From assembly GCF_011617245.1 (NCBI RefSeq), contig NZ_CP050152.1, forward strand, positions 1,674,001-1,738,000: a DNA stretch of 64,000 nucleotides, in the 5' to 3' direction. Shown piece by piece: positions 28,198-35,400 of this stretch. Position numbers and translations under genes: made by a program. The DNA comes from Brevibacterium atlanticum. Its GTDB lineage: Bacteria > Actinomycetota > Actinomycetes > Actinomycetales > Brevibacteriaceae. Below the pieces are notes generated by a model. The model saw nothing but the letters and a program-made list of their open reading frames with translations. It did not search any database and was not told the origin of the DNA. The number at the start of each line of letters is the position of its first letter. Position 1 is the first letter of the stretch.

Positions 28198-29283
28198 GTG
28201 GCTCTGACTATCGGAATCGTGGGACTGCCCAACGTCGGCAAGTCGACCATGTTTAACGCACTGACCAAGAACCAAGTTCTCGCGGCGAACTACCCGTTCG
28301 CGACGATCGAACCCAATGTCGGCGTGGTGCCTCTGCCCGACGCCCGGCTGGGTCGGCTGGCGGAGATCTTCTCCTCCGAGCGCATCCTCAACGCCACGGT
28401 CGACTTCGTCGACATCGCGGGCATCGTGCGCGGCGCGTCCGAGGGTGAAGGCCTGGGCAATCAGTTCCTCGCCAACATCCGTGAGGCCGATGCCATCTGC
28501 CAGGTGATCCGTGGATTCGTCGACGACGATGTCGTCCACGTCGACGGTAAGATCAGCCCGGCCGACGACATCGATACGATCAACACCGAACTCATCCTCG
28601 CCGATCTCCAGACCTTGGAGAAGGCCCGGCCGCGGATCGAGAAGGAAGTCAAGGGCAAGCGTGCCCCGGCCGAGCAGCTGACCGCGATCGATGCCGCCAC
28701 CGAGGTGCTCGAGAGCGGCAAGACCCTGTATCAGGCGATGCAGGCGGATAAGTTCGATGTCAGCAATCTCCGTGAACTGCAGCTGATGACCGTCAAGCCG
28801 TTCCTCTATGTCTTCAACGTCGACGACGATGTTCTGGCCGATGAGGCGAAGAAGGATGAGATGCGTGCCCTGGTGGCGCCGGTCGAGGCGATCTTCCTTG
28901 ATGCGAAGTTCGAGTCCGAACTCGCTGAGCTCGACGCGGAGGAAGCTCTCGAGATGCTGGAATCCACCGGCCAGGACGAGGCCGGTCTGGACAAGCTGGC
29001 TCGCGTCGGATTCGATACGCTCGGTCTGCAGACCTACCTGACCGCCGGTCCCAAGGAATCCCGCGCGTGGACGATTCCGAAGGGTGCCACCGCGCCCGAG
29101 GCGGCCGGGGTCATCCACACCGACTTCCAGAAGGGCTTCATCAAGGCCGAGGTCGTGTCCTTCGATGATCTCGATGCGAACGGTTCGATGGCTGCCGCGA
29201 AGGCCGCCGGCAAGGTCCGGATGGAAGGCAAGGACTACATCATGGTCGATGGGGACGTCGTGGAGTTCCGCTTCAACGTGTAA
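28198..29283 (+). CDS. ychF: YchF/OLA1-type redox-regulated ATPase
   Basis: A 361-residue Obg-related ATPase. The P-loop GLPNVGKST is at residues 8-16, with switch regions FATIEPNVG and [19 protein letters not shown], a coiled coil in the middle and a TGS-like C-terminal domain ending in VVEFRFNV. YchF binds ribosomes and prefers ATP because of its altered G4 motif. The start is GTG at 28198, right before ALTIGIVG. The last ~265 bases recur, diverged, at 32775-33052, and the last nine codons also at 30646-30672. Confidence 0.96.
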   Translation: MALTIGIVGLPNVGKSTMFNALTKNQVLAANYPFATIEPNVGVVPLPDARLGRLAEIFSSERILNATVDFVDIAGIVRGASEGEGLGNQFLANIREADAICQVIRGFVDDDVVHVDGKISPADDIDTINTELILADLQTLEKARPRIEKEVKGKRAPAEQLTAIDAATEVLESGKTLYQAMQADKFDVSNLRELQLMTVKPFLYVFNVDDDVLADEAKKDEMRALVAPVEAIFLDAKFESELAELDAEEALEMLESTGQDEAGLDKLARVGFDTLGLQTYLTAGPKESRAWTIPKGATAPEAAGVIHTDFQKGFIKAEVVSFDDLDANGSMAAAKAAGKVRMEGKDYIMVDGDVVEFRFNV

Positions 29284-29306
29284 TGTGAGCTGATTCTGCT
29301 CCGCGG

Positions 29307-29335
29307 GCCCCGTCGATCTTCGTGATCGGCGGGGC
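29307..29335 (+). terminator. Stem-loop after ychF
   Basis: GCCCCGTCGATC pairs with GATCGGCGGGGC (one bulge-like mismatch) around a TTCGT loop, 23 bases after the ychF stop. It is followed by a T-rich stretch (TTCGATGTCTCGTCCTTG). Confidence 0.7.
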
Positions 29336-29376
29336 TTCGATGTCTCGTCCTTGTCTTTCCGCATCGCGCAATCAGA

Positions 29377-29394
29377 GCTATCATAGTTGATAGC
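29377..29394 (+). promoter_or_regulatory. Probable FitA operator
   Basis: GCTATCA-TAGT-TGATAGC is a perfect seven-base inverted repeat ending 14 bases before the antitoxin start. Autoregulation by ribbon-helix-helix antitoxins through such palindromes is usual for FitAB/VapBC pairs. Confidence 0.7.
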
Positions 29395-29408
29395 AGAAGG
29401 GGGGGCTC

Positions 29409-29642
29409 ATGTCATCCATCATCGTGCGTGGTCTCGATGACCACGTGAAGCAACAGCTCGCATCTCAGGCGAAGGAGCACGGGCGGTCCATGGAGGCCGA
29501 GGTTCGCGACATCCTGACGAAGGCGGCTCGACGGCCGCACATCGGCATGGCTCTTCTGGGTGTGGCGCGGGATGTCGGTGGGGTCGATGAGCTGCCGATT
29601 CCGACGCGCGATGATGTCGCACGGGCGGCGGACTTCGAATGA
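29409..29642 (+). CDS. FitA/VapB-type antitoxin (ribbon-helix-helix)
   Basis: A 77-residue antitoxin. The N-terminal ribbon-helix-helix MSSIIVRGLDDHVKQQLASQ and EVRDIL segment match FitA-type (Arc-like) repressors; the C-terminal LPIPTRDDVARAADFE would wrap the toxin. The stop overlaps the toxin start (ATGA). It should repress its own promoter via the palindrome just upstream. It is the first gene after ychF in the accessory region. Confidence 0.92.
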   Translation: MSSIIVRGLDDHVKQQLASQAKEHGRSMEAEVRDILTKAARRPHIGMALLGVARDVGGVDELPIPTRDDVARAADFE

Positions 29643-30064
29643 TCGTCCTCGACACGAACGTCCTCTCGGAGATCTTTCGGCCCTCTCCGGAGCCTCGTGT
29701 CGTCGAGTGGCTCGTGTCGCTGACGGGCGACGTCGCGATCACGTCCATCACTCTTGCGGAGTTGCTTGCCGGTGTTCGAAGGCTCCCGGACGGCCGACGC
29801 AAAGACGAGCTGGCGCACGGGATCGAAGAGGCGGTAGCGCCGTATCGGGGGAGCCAGTCGGTGCTCGCATTCGATGCTGACGCGGCGGAGCGATACGCGG
29901 AGGTGCTCGCGTCGCGTGAGGCGGCAGGTACGCCGGTCAGTACCCCCGACGCCCAGATCGCCGCGATCTGCCTGGCGCACGGGGCAACCTGCGCTACGCG
30001 CAATGTGAAGGATTTCCAGCACACCGGCGTCGAACTCTTCGACCCGTGGAATGTGGACGCGTAA
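29639..30064 (+). CDS. PIN-domain toxin, FitB/VapC type
   Basis: A 141-residue PIN ribonuclease. The acidic active-site residues are visible: D in MIVLDTNVLSE, E in TLAELLAGV, and D in TPDAQIAA plus the following acidic residue. It should cleave RNA unless bound by the upstream antitoxin. All catalytic positions are present, so it is probably functional. The stop lies inside the following GNAT frame. Confidence 0.93.
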   Translation: MIVLDTNVLSEIFRPSPEPRVVEWLVSLTGDVAITSITLAELLAGVRRLPDGRRKDELAHGIEEAVAPYRGSQSVLAFDADAAERYAEVLASREAAGTPVSTPDAQIAAICLAHGATCATRNVKDFQHTGVELFDPWNVDA

Positions 30065-30612
30065 AGCGTCATTCGATCGAGGTCCTCGTCCACCAGGAGC
30101 TCACTGAGGCCGTTCTGGATGGTTTTCGACAGCCCTTCGACAGCGAGTATCTCAAGGAGTTCGGAGAGTGGGATCCACAACAGCCTTACGGTTACGCGTC
30201 ACACGATGTCCACCTCATGGCGCGGATCGAAGGTCGCATCGTTGGCCACGTGGGCTGGGCGCGCCGCGAGATCGCTGTCGGTACGGAGACCCTTGCAATC
30301 GCGGGAGTTGGCGGTGTCTTTTTCTCCGCTGACGCAAGATGGAAGGGTCGCGGGCGCGAACTCATGGGCTGGGCAGTGCAGTGGATGCGCGATCGCGGCC
30401 GCGTCGCGTGCGACTACTTGGGCTGTCGAGAGCAGGTCGTCCCGTTCTACGAGTCATCTGGTCGGAAGAAGATCCTTGCCCGCGTGAGGTCGATCGGGCG
30501 TGATAGCGAACCGGTTGTGGACGAGCCCGGCCCGCCGATCGTCATCCTGCCAATAGCCCCGCTCGAGCTGTGGCCCGAGGGAGACATCGACCTGAGCGGA
30601 CGGGCTTGGTAG
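30046..30612 (+). CDS. GNAT-family acetyltransferase-like protein
   Basis: A 188-residue protein beginning at GTG 30046, overlapping the PIN toxin by 19 bases; no other start is available before the conserved part. GVGGVFFSADARWKGRGREL is the acetyl-CoA binding V-x-x-x-x-R-G-R-G region, and VPFYESSGRKKI is the terminal GNAT motif. Overall it resembles aminoglycoside 2'-N-acetyltransferase/NodA-type GNATs, but substrate is not predictable. It travels with the toxin-antitoxin pair between two ychF ends. Confidence 0.75.
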   Translation: MECGRVKRHSIEVLVHQELTEAVLDGFRQPFDSEYLKEFGEWDPQQPYGYASHDVHLMARIEGRIVGHVGWARREIAVGTETLAIAGVGGVFFSADARWKGRGRELMGWAVQWMRDRGRVACDYLGCREQVVPFYESSGRKKILARVRSIGRDSEPVVDEPGPPIVILPIAPLELWPEGDIDLSGRAW

Positions 30613-30645
30613 TCGCTGACTGCAGATGGCCGTGCGTGCCGGAAC

Positions 30646-30672
30646 GTGGTGGAGTTCCGGTTTAACGTCTAG
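30646..30672 (+). repeat. Second copy of the ychF 3' end (last nine codons)
   Basis: The bases encode VVEFRFNV plus stop, identical in amino acids to the ychF C-terminus but with synonymous changes (CGG TTT GTC instead of CGC TTC GTG, and TAG instead of TAA). That pattern indicates a copy brought from another ychF allele, not a local duplication. It bounds the segment 29284-30672. Confidence 0.7.
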
Positions 30673-30674
30673 CG

Positions 30675-30697
30675 TTATTGACGGCTTCCGTTATAAG
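30675..30697 (+). promoter_or_regulatory. Imperfect inverted repeat upstream of higBA, probable operator
   Basis: TTATTGACGG and CCGTTATAA form an imperfect palindrome around CTT, ending eight bases before the higB start. Upstream palindromes bound by HigA are normal for these operons; the exact promoter elements are unclear. Confidence 0.5.
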
Positions 30698-30705
30698 CTC
30701 GACTC

Positions 30706-30987
30706 GTGATCAGATCGTTCGGCGACAAGGCGACCGAACGGCTGTGGCGTCGTGAGCGCGTGCGGTCCATCGATCCGAGGATCCATCGGGTCGCATTGCG
30801 CAAGCTTCTTCAGGCGGGATCCGCGGAGCCCCTTGAGGACCTTCGCAACCCACCTGGCAACCGGCTCGAAGCTCTCAAGGGTGATCGGGCCGGGCAGTAC
30901 AGCATCAGGATCAACGACCAGTGGCGAGTCTGTATCACATGGACGGACGCCGGACCGGAGGAGGTGGAGATCGTTGACTACAACTGA
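30706..30987 (+). CDS. higB: HigB-type mRNA interferase toxin
   Basis: A 93-residue RelE/HigB superfamily toxin of the killer-protein type: MIRSFGDKATERLWRRE, then NRLEALKGDRAGQYSIRIND and QWRVCITW near the end, which carry the basic residues used for ribosome-dependent mRNA cleavage. The start is GTG at 30706. The antitoxin follows, the usual higBA order. Confidence 0.92.
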   Translation: MIRSFGDKATERLWRRERVRSIDPRIHRVALRKLLQAGSAEPLEDLRNPPGNRLEALKGDRAGQYSIRINDQWRVCITWTDAGPEEVEIVDYN

Positions 30988-31276
30988 CAGGATCGAGCCG
31001 ATCCACCCTGGGGAGGTTCTCATGGAGGACTTTATCGAGGGCTTCGGGATCACGCAGAACAAGCTCGCGGTCTCGATCGGTGTGCCGCCTCGACGGATCA
31101 ACGAGATCGTGCACGGCAAGCGCGGGATCACGGCGGACACCGCGCTGCGGCTGGCGAAGTACTTCGGCACGTCGGCGGAGTTCTGGATCAACCTGCAGAG
31201 TCATTACGAGCTCGACCGCGCCGAGGACCAGGCAGGTGAGCAGATCGCTTCGATCGTTCCGCTGCAGGTGGCGTGA
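30974..31276 (+). CDS. higA: HigA-type antitoxin (XRE HTH)
   Basis: About 100 residues, with the HigA opening IEPIHPGEVLMEDF and an XRE helix-turn-helix ITQNKLAVSIGVPPRRINEI. The start appears to be TTG at 30974, inside the end of higB, because no ATG or GTG exists before the conserved part. The end overlaps the start of the following kinase gene. Confidence 0.9.
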   Translation: MTTTDRIEPIHPGEVLMEDFIEGFGITQNKLAVSIGVPPRRINEIVHGKRGITADTALRLAKYFGTSAEFWINLQSHYELDRAEDQAGEQIASIVPLQVA

Positions 31277-32022
31277 ACGGCGAGCACTCCGATCAGGTGG
31301 GCAGGGTGCCGGAAGAACCACTGTCGGGTGGTAACGCGGCGGCTCTCGTCGTCCGGGTCGGTGGGACAGTGCGCAAACCGTGGTTTGACGGCGCGTCTGG
31401 CGTTCTCAATTTCATGCGAGTTCTACGTCAGCGTGGTGTGGATGTGCCGTTACCGATGGGGCGGGACTCCCAGGGGCGGCTGGTCGCGGAGTTCGTCGAC
31501 GGCGTTCTTGCGATGGATGCGCCGCCCATGACTCATGCGCAACTCGAGCGAGTCGGAGGGATGGTCAGGGACATCCACGATGCGAGCGCTGGGCTCGACG
31601 CTGATGGTCTTGGACTGGCTCCTGCACTGATACCGGTGCCAGCGCCCGACTGGGTGTGTCACGGAGATCTCACGCCCTGGAACCTTCTGCTGGGTGAGCG
31701 CTGGGTATTTATCGACTGGGATGGTGCGGCTGCGAGTACCCAGTTGTGGGACCTGGCGTACTCCGCGCAGGCCTTCACGCTCAACGACACGTCGGTTGAT
31801 CCCAACGTGGCAGGGCAGTCACTCCGCGCCTTTGTTGACGGGTACCGCGCCGAGGCGGAGCTGCGCAGCGTTATTCCTGACGTGCTGGTGCAGCGAACCT
31901 GGGCGATGTATGAGATGCTTCGAGATGCTCATCGCGACGGAGTGGAACCCTGGGGGACCATGTTTCTGAACGGCCACGGCGATCACTGGCGAGCGGTGGC
32001 ACACTCTCGACTCTTCCTATAA
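31273..32022 (+). CDS. Aminoglycoside phosphotransferase (APH)-fold kinase
   Basis: A 249-residue APH-family protein. The catalytic loop VCHGDLTPWNLLL (H-G-D-x-x-x-x-N) is near residue 129 and the metal-binding aspartate is in FIDWDGAA. The N-lobe is short, with a glycine-poor loop. The family includes antibiotic, choline and fructosamine kinases, so resistance should not be assumed. The start is GTG at 31273, overlapping higA by four bases, suggesting it is co-expressed with the toxin-antitoxin pair. Confidence 0.85.
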   Translation: MNGEHSDQVGRVPEEPLSGGNAAALVVRVGGTVRKPWFDGASGVLNFMRVLRQRGVDVPLPMGRDSQGRLVAEFVDGVLAMDAPPMTHAQLERVGGMVRDIHDASAGLDADGLGLAPALIPVPAPDWVCHGDLTPWNLLLGERWVFIDWDGAAASTQLWDLAYSAQAFTLNDTSVDPNVAGQSLRAFVDGYRAEAELRSVIPDVLVQRTWAMYEMLRDAHRDGVEPWGTMFLNGHGDHWRAVAHSRLFL

Positions 32023-32025
32023 GCG

Positions 32026-32037
32026 GAAGATATCTTC
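32026..32037 (+). promoter_or_regulatory. 12-bp perfect palindrome before the MNT gene
   Basis: GAAGATATCTTC lies seven bases upstream of the nucleotidyltransferase ATG and just after a TATAAG hexamer (32019-32024). The downstream protein has an N-terminal winged helix, so this could be its own operator. Confidence 0.5.
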
Positions 32038-32044
32038 GTGTTCT

Positions 32045-32638
32045 ATGAAGAATATGGCACCGCAGCTGACGCCTTTCGTGCGCTCGGATGCCGTTGGGGC
32101 GATTCTTGCCGAGACTCTCGGGCACCCTGATCGGGAGTTTACGCTGGCAGAGCTTGGGCGGCGGACCGGCACGAGTGGCCCGGTCGTGCACCGCGAAGTG
32201 GGGCGACTGGTCGAATCCGCCGTGCTTCGTGACCGGTACGAGGGGCGAAACCGTCTCGTGAGCGCTAATGCCGACCGCCCATTGTTCGCTCTGATGCGAG
32301 ATCTGATCGCGGCGACCTACGGGCCGGTGCCGGTGTTGCGTGAGCTCTTCGCCGGGATCGACGGGGTGGAGGAGCTGCTTATCTACGGATCTTGGGCCGC
32401 ACGCCGGTCCGGGGAAAGCGGTGAGTTTCCCAACGACTTAGACGTCCTCGTCGTGGGGGAGGCGCCGCGGAGGACGCTGTCGGGGATTGCGGCCGAAGCA
32501 GGCGACAAGCTCGACTTGCCCGTGAACGTCACGCGTATCGCACCGGTTGACTGGAACTCTGAGGACCCGTCGCCGTTCGTCTCGACGATTCGGTCACGAC
32601 CCTTAGTCGATGTGAGATCCGGTGAGATCCTTGCCTGA
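32045..32638 (+). CDS. MNT-type nucleotidyltransferase with N-terminal winged-helix domain
   Basis: A 197-residue protein. Residues ~10-75 form an ArsR-like winged helix (FTLAELGRRTGTSGPVVHRE). The minimal nucleotidyltransferase domain follows with LLIYGSWAARRSGE and DLDVLVVGEAP, giving the G-S-x10-D-x-D catalytic signature. In HEPN-MNT modules the nucleotidyltransferase neutralises the HEPN ribonuclease by adenylylation. Here the HEPN gene right after it is broken, leaving an orphan antidote. It ends in the segment duplicated at 36.7 kb. Confidence 0.85.
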   Translation: MKNMAPQLTPFVRSDAVGAILAETLGHPDREFTLAELGRRTGTSGPVVHREVGRLVESAVLRDRYEGRNRLVSANADRPLFALMRDLIAATYGPVPVLRELFAGIDGVEELLIYGSWAARRSGESGEFPNDLDVLVVGEAPRRTLSGIAAEAGDKLDLPVNVTRIAPVDWNSEDPSPFVSTIRSRPLVDVRSGEILA

Positions 32639-32771
32639 GATCGTCAAGCAGATGGTCTTGAATCGAAGACTGGAGCGTGTAGAGCGGAATCGTGAGCATG
32701 CTCTGGCTGTGGTCGTGACCGCAGAACGCCATATCCGTCGGCGGAGCTCATCGCAACACCGGGATCGCGGC
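32622..32771 (+). pseudogene. HEPN-domain gene remnant
   Basis: From GTG 32622 (or TTG 32631) the frame gives LPEIVKQMVLNRRLERVERN then [15 protein letters not shown], the usual start of HEPN partners of MNT proteins. A frameshift follows (SAELIA continues in another frame) and similarity stops after about 50 codons, where ychF-like sequence begins. It overlaps the MNT stop, as a coupled toxin would. The catalytic R-x4-6-H region is missing, so it cannot be active. Confidence 0.65.
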
Positions 32772-32774
32772 AGC

Positions 32775-33052
32775 GGGCTTCGACAACTCCGGTAGGCAGA
32801 CCTATCTGACGGCCGGTCCCAAGGATTCCCGTGCGTGGACGATTCCGAAAGGCGCCACCGCCCCCGAGGCGGCCGGAGTCATCCATACCGACTTCCAGAA
32901 GGGCTTCATCAAGGCCGAGGTCGTGTCCTTCGATGATCTCGATGCGAACCGGTTGGATGGCAGCCGCGAAGTCCGCCGGCACGGTCCGGATGGAACGCAA
33001 GGACTACATCATGGTCGACGGGGACGTCGTGGAGTTCCGCTTCAACGTCTGA
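32775..33052 (+). pseudogene. Diverged, frameshifted copy of the ychF 3' end
   Basis: About 275 bases corresponding to YchF from roughly [15 protein letters not shown] to the final VVEFRFNV and stop, with scattered synonymous and other differences from the intact gene at 28198-29283. One inserted base near 32948 (GCGAACCGGTTGG against GCGAACGGTTCG) shifts the frame, and an early TAG replaces the codon before QTYLTAGP. It has no start and cannot be expressed as YchF. It marks the right end of the toxin-antitoxin segment. Confidence 0.9.
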
Positions 33053-33226
33053 GGCAAACGTTGATAGGTAGCCACTCTCCGTTCTGCCCTGCGTCTGCGG
33101 CAGAGGCTGGGGGTACTGTGGCAACGACAGCCTGCGCTGTCACTGCACTTCCCGGGCTCGGAACGCCCGAATCATTGCGGAAGGGCACGACGGCTTGGGA
33201 CCTGGGCGGACGGAGTGCGGCGGCGG

Positions 33227-34267
33227 TCAGACCCTTGACGCGACCAGCTCCTCGCGGACGATCGCTGTTCCCGCACTCAAGGCGCTCATCTTCGCGAGGG
33301 CGACGTCGCGCGCGAAGGGGGCCATGCCGCAGTTCGTGCTCGGAATGAGCTTGTCCGCGTCGGCGAACTTCAGTGCCTTGCGCAAAGTAGCGGCGACCTC
33401 CTCCGGCGTCTCGATGGTCTTGTTTGCGACGTCGATGGCGCCGAGCATGACCTTCTTGCCGCGGATCAGTTCGATGAGGTCCATCGGGACATGGGAATTG
33501 TGGCATTCGAGCGAGACGATGTCGAGGCTCGAGCGCTGCAGGAGGGGGAACGATTCCTCGTATTGGCGCCACTCGGACCCGAGAGTCGTTTTCCAGTCGT
33601 TGTTCGCCTTGATCCCATAGCCATAGCAGATATGTACTGCGGTCTCGGCCCGCAGACCTTCCGCTGCCCGTTCGAGCGCGGCGACTCCCCAGTCCTTCAT
33701 CTCCTCGAAGAAGACATTGAAAGCGGGCTCGTCGAACTGGATGATGTCCACCCCCGCCGCCTCCAGCTCCTTTGCCTCCTGATTGAGGACCGTGGCGAAT
33801 TCCCAGGCCAGCTTCTCGCGGCTCTTGTAGTGGTCGTCATAGAGTGTGTCGATCATCGTCATCGGTCCCGGCAGCGCCCACTTGATCGGCTGATCGGTCT
33901 GCTGGCGGAGGAACTTCGCATCGTCGACGAAGACCGGTTTCTCGCGGCTTACGGCGCTGACGACTGTGGGTACGCTTGCGTCGTAGCGATCGCGGATCCG
34001 AACCGTCTTGCGCTTCTCGAAATCGACTCCGCTGAGATGCTCGATGAACGTCGTCACGAAATGTTGGCGGGTCTGCTCTCCGTCGCTGACGATGTCGATG
34101 CCGCGGGTGGTCTGCTCATGAGTCGAGATGCGCAGGGCATCGTGCCTGCCCTCGACCAAGGCATCGCCCTGGAGGTTCCAGGGGGACCAGAGGGTTTCGG
34201 GCTGCGCGAGCCAGGACGGCTTCGGCAGGCTGCCGACGATTGAGGTGGGCAACAGCGGCTGCGTCAT
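33227..34267 (-). CDS. mesD: MesD: core methionine synthase (folate- and B12-independent)
   Basis: A 346-residue protein equivalent to the C-terminal catalytic half of MetE only, lacking the folate-binding N-terminal half. Zinc-site residues are in VHICYGYG (His, Cys), SLECHNSH (Glu) and STNCGMAP (Cys). Adjacency to the DUF1852 gene identifies it as MesD, one of the core methionine synthase families; MesD of aerobic bacteria is reported to need DUF1852 and oxygen and not methyl-folate or cobalamin. ATG at 34267 follows AGGAGAAG. It is 17 bases after mesX in the same operon. Confidence 0.88.
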   Translation of the reverse strand: MTQPLLPTSIVGSLPKPSWLAQPETLWSPWNLQGDALVEGRHDALRISTHEQTTRGIDIVSDGEQTRQHFVTTFIEHLSGVDFEKRKTVRIRDRYDASVPTVVSAVSREKPVFVDDAKFLRQQTDQPIKWALPGPMTMIDTLYDDHYKSREKLAWEFATVLNQEAKELEAAGVDIIQFDEPAFNVFFEEMKDWGVAALERAAEGLRAETAVHICYGYGIKANNDWKTTLGSEWRQYEESFPLLQRSSLDIVSLECHNSHVPMDLIELIRGKKVMLGAIDVANKTIETPEEVAATLRKALKFADADKLIPSTNCGMAPFARDVALAKMSALSAGTAIVREELVASRV

Positions 34268-34284
34268 CGTTTCTTCTCCTGCGG

Positions 34285-35277
34285 TCATGCGACTGGGACG
34301 GGTCGGTCGGAAGCCCACTGCTCGAGCATCTCTCGGTGCGGGTTGACGAAGAACTCCTCCGTGAACTTCCCCTGTCTGATGCCGAGCTGGCTGCGTTCGA
34401 CGCGATCATATGTGACAGGCATCTCCGAGAAGTCGTGCCGGTCCAGCGTCGGCCGGTAGACCTCTCCGGCGGCGGTATGCGCGTTGTAGATCTCGGGTCG
34501 ATAGATCTTCTGGAAAGTCTCCATCGTGCTGATCGTGCCGATGAGCGCCAGATCGGAATAGTCGCCGAGGAGGTCGCCGCGATGGTAGAAGGCCAGCGGT
34601 GCGACGCTGCCCGGTGGCATGAAATACCTCACCTGGAGTCCCATCTTCGCGAAGTAGTCATCGGTCAGCGAGTACTCGTCCTGCTGGTATTCGAATCCGA
34701 GAATCGGGTGGTGATTCTCGGTCCGACGGTACGACTTGCTCGTGGACACGCTGATGCAGATCACGGGTGCCGTGTGGAACCGTTCCCGATAGGCAGCAGA
34801 ATCGAGGAAGTGCTGGAACAGTTTGCCATGCAGGTCACCGAAGTCATCGGGGACCGTGAACTCGGTTGCGGCCTCATTGGCAGCCGGCAGCCGCACGCTG
34901 AAATCGAAATCGCGGACGAAGGACGAGAGATTGTTCCCCACGATCCCGGGGTGACGCTTTCCAGTCAGTCTGTCGATGATCTGGATATCCAGGACTTCGA
35001 GCAGGGGGAATTCCTGTTCCCGACCGCCCGAGGTGAAGTGAAGTCCTCCGGAGACGATGTCGAGTTCGAGGACATAGCGATCCTGGTCGGGATTGTCCCA
35101 AGACGCGAGTTCGTTGAAGCGGCGATTGATGATGCTCAGAGCAGTGCGGAGGTTCTGCTGACGGTCCTCGCCCCTGGCGAGGTTGGCGAAGTTCGTCGTC
35201 GCTCGGGTGCTCTCTGACGGCGAGTAGTCCTCGTCGAATCGAGTCGTGGTGATGCTGAATGAGAACCCAGGTGTCAT
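34285..35277 (-). CDS. mesX: MesX (DUF1852), partner of MesD
   Basis: A 330-residue DUF1852 protein, cytoplasmic, with no membrane segment. It begins MTPGFSFSITTTRFDEDYSP and ends with FFVNPHREMLEQWASDRP. The family co-occurs with MesD and is required for its function; it probably helps generate or deliver the unknown methyl donor using O2, but the chemistry is not established. It is the first gene of the mesX-mesD operon and is divergent from a LysR regulator, with a palindrome between them. ATG at 35277 is chosen; the frame opens further upstream without support. Confidence 0.88.
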   Translation of the reverse strand: MTPGFSFSITTTRFDEDYSPSESTRATTNFANLARGEDRQQNLRTALSIINRRFNELASWDNPDQDRYVLELDIVSGGLHFTSGGREQEFPLLEVLDIQIIDRLTGKRHPGIVGNNLSSFVRDFDFSVRLPAANEAATEFTVPDDFGDLHGKLFQHFLDSAAYRERFHTAPVICISVSTSKSYRRTENHHPILGFEYQQDEYSLTDDYFAKMGLQVRYFMPPGSVAPLAFYHRGDLLGDYSDLALIGTISTMETFQKIYRPEIYNAHTAAGEVYRPTLDRHDFSEMPVTYDRVERSQLGIRQGKFTEEFFVNPHREMLEQWASDRPVPVA

Positions 35278-35375
35278 GGACGTCCAATTCGGTGGGTGTT
35301 CGGCCGGTTGCGGTCGCTTGCATGTCTGTGATCCATCCTGCCCGTCCCCGGCAGTCATCGGGTAACTCGAGGGAA

Positions 35376-35391
35376 CTATGGATTCCTATAG
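35376..35391. promoter_or_regulatory. Near-palindrome in the mesX-lysR divergent promoter region
   Basis: CTATGGATTCCTATAG, a T-N11-A type partial palindrome (CTAT at one end, ATAG at the other), lies nine bases before the lysR ATG and about 100 bases before mesX. Its position suits a LysR autoregulatory site controlling mesXD. Confidence 0.5.
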
Positions 35392-35400
35392 CCTTGAACT

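Noticed and set aside
29639-30064. Classifying the PIN toxin pair as an antiviral defence island core
   Set aside because: Only small toxin-antitoxin pairs and remnants are present; no restriction, CRISPR, CBASS or other defence effectors accompany them.
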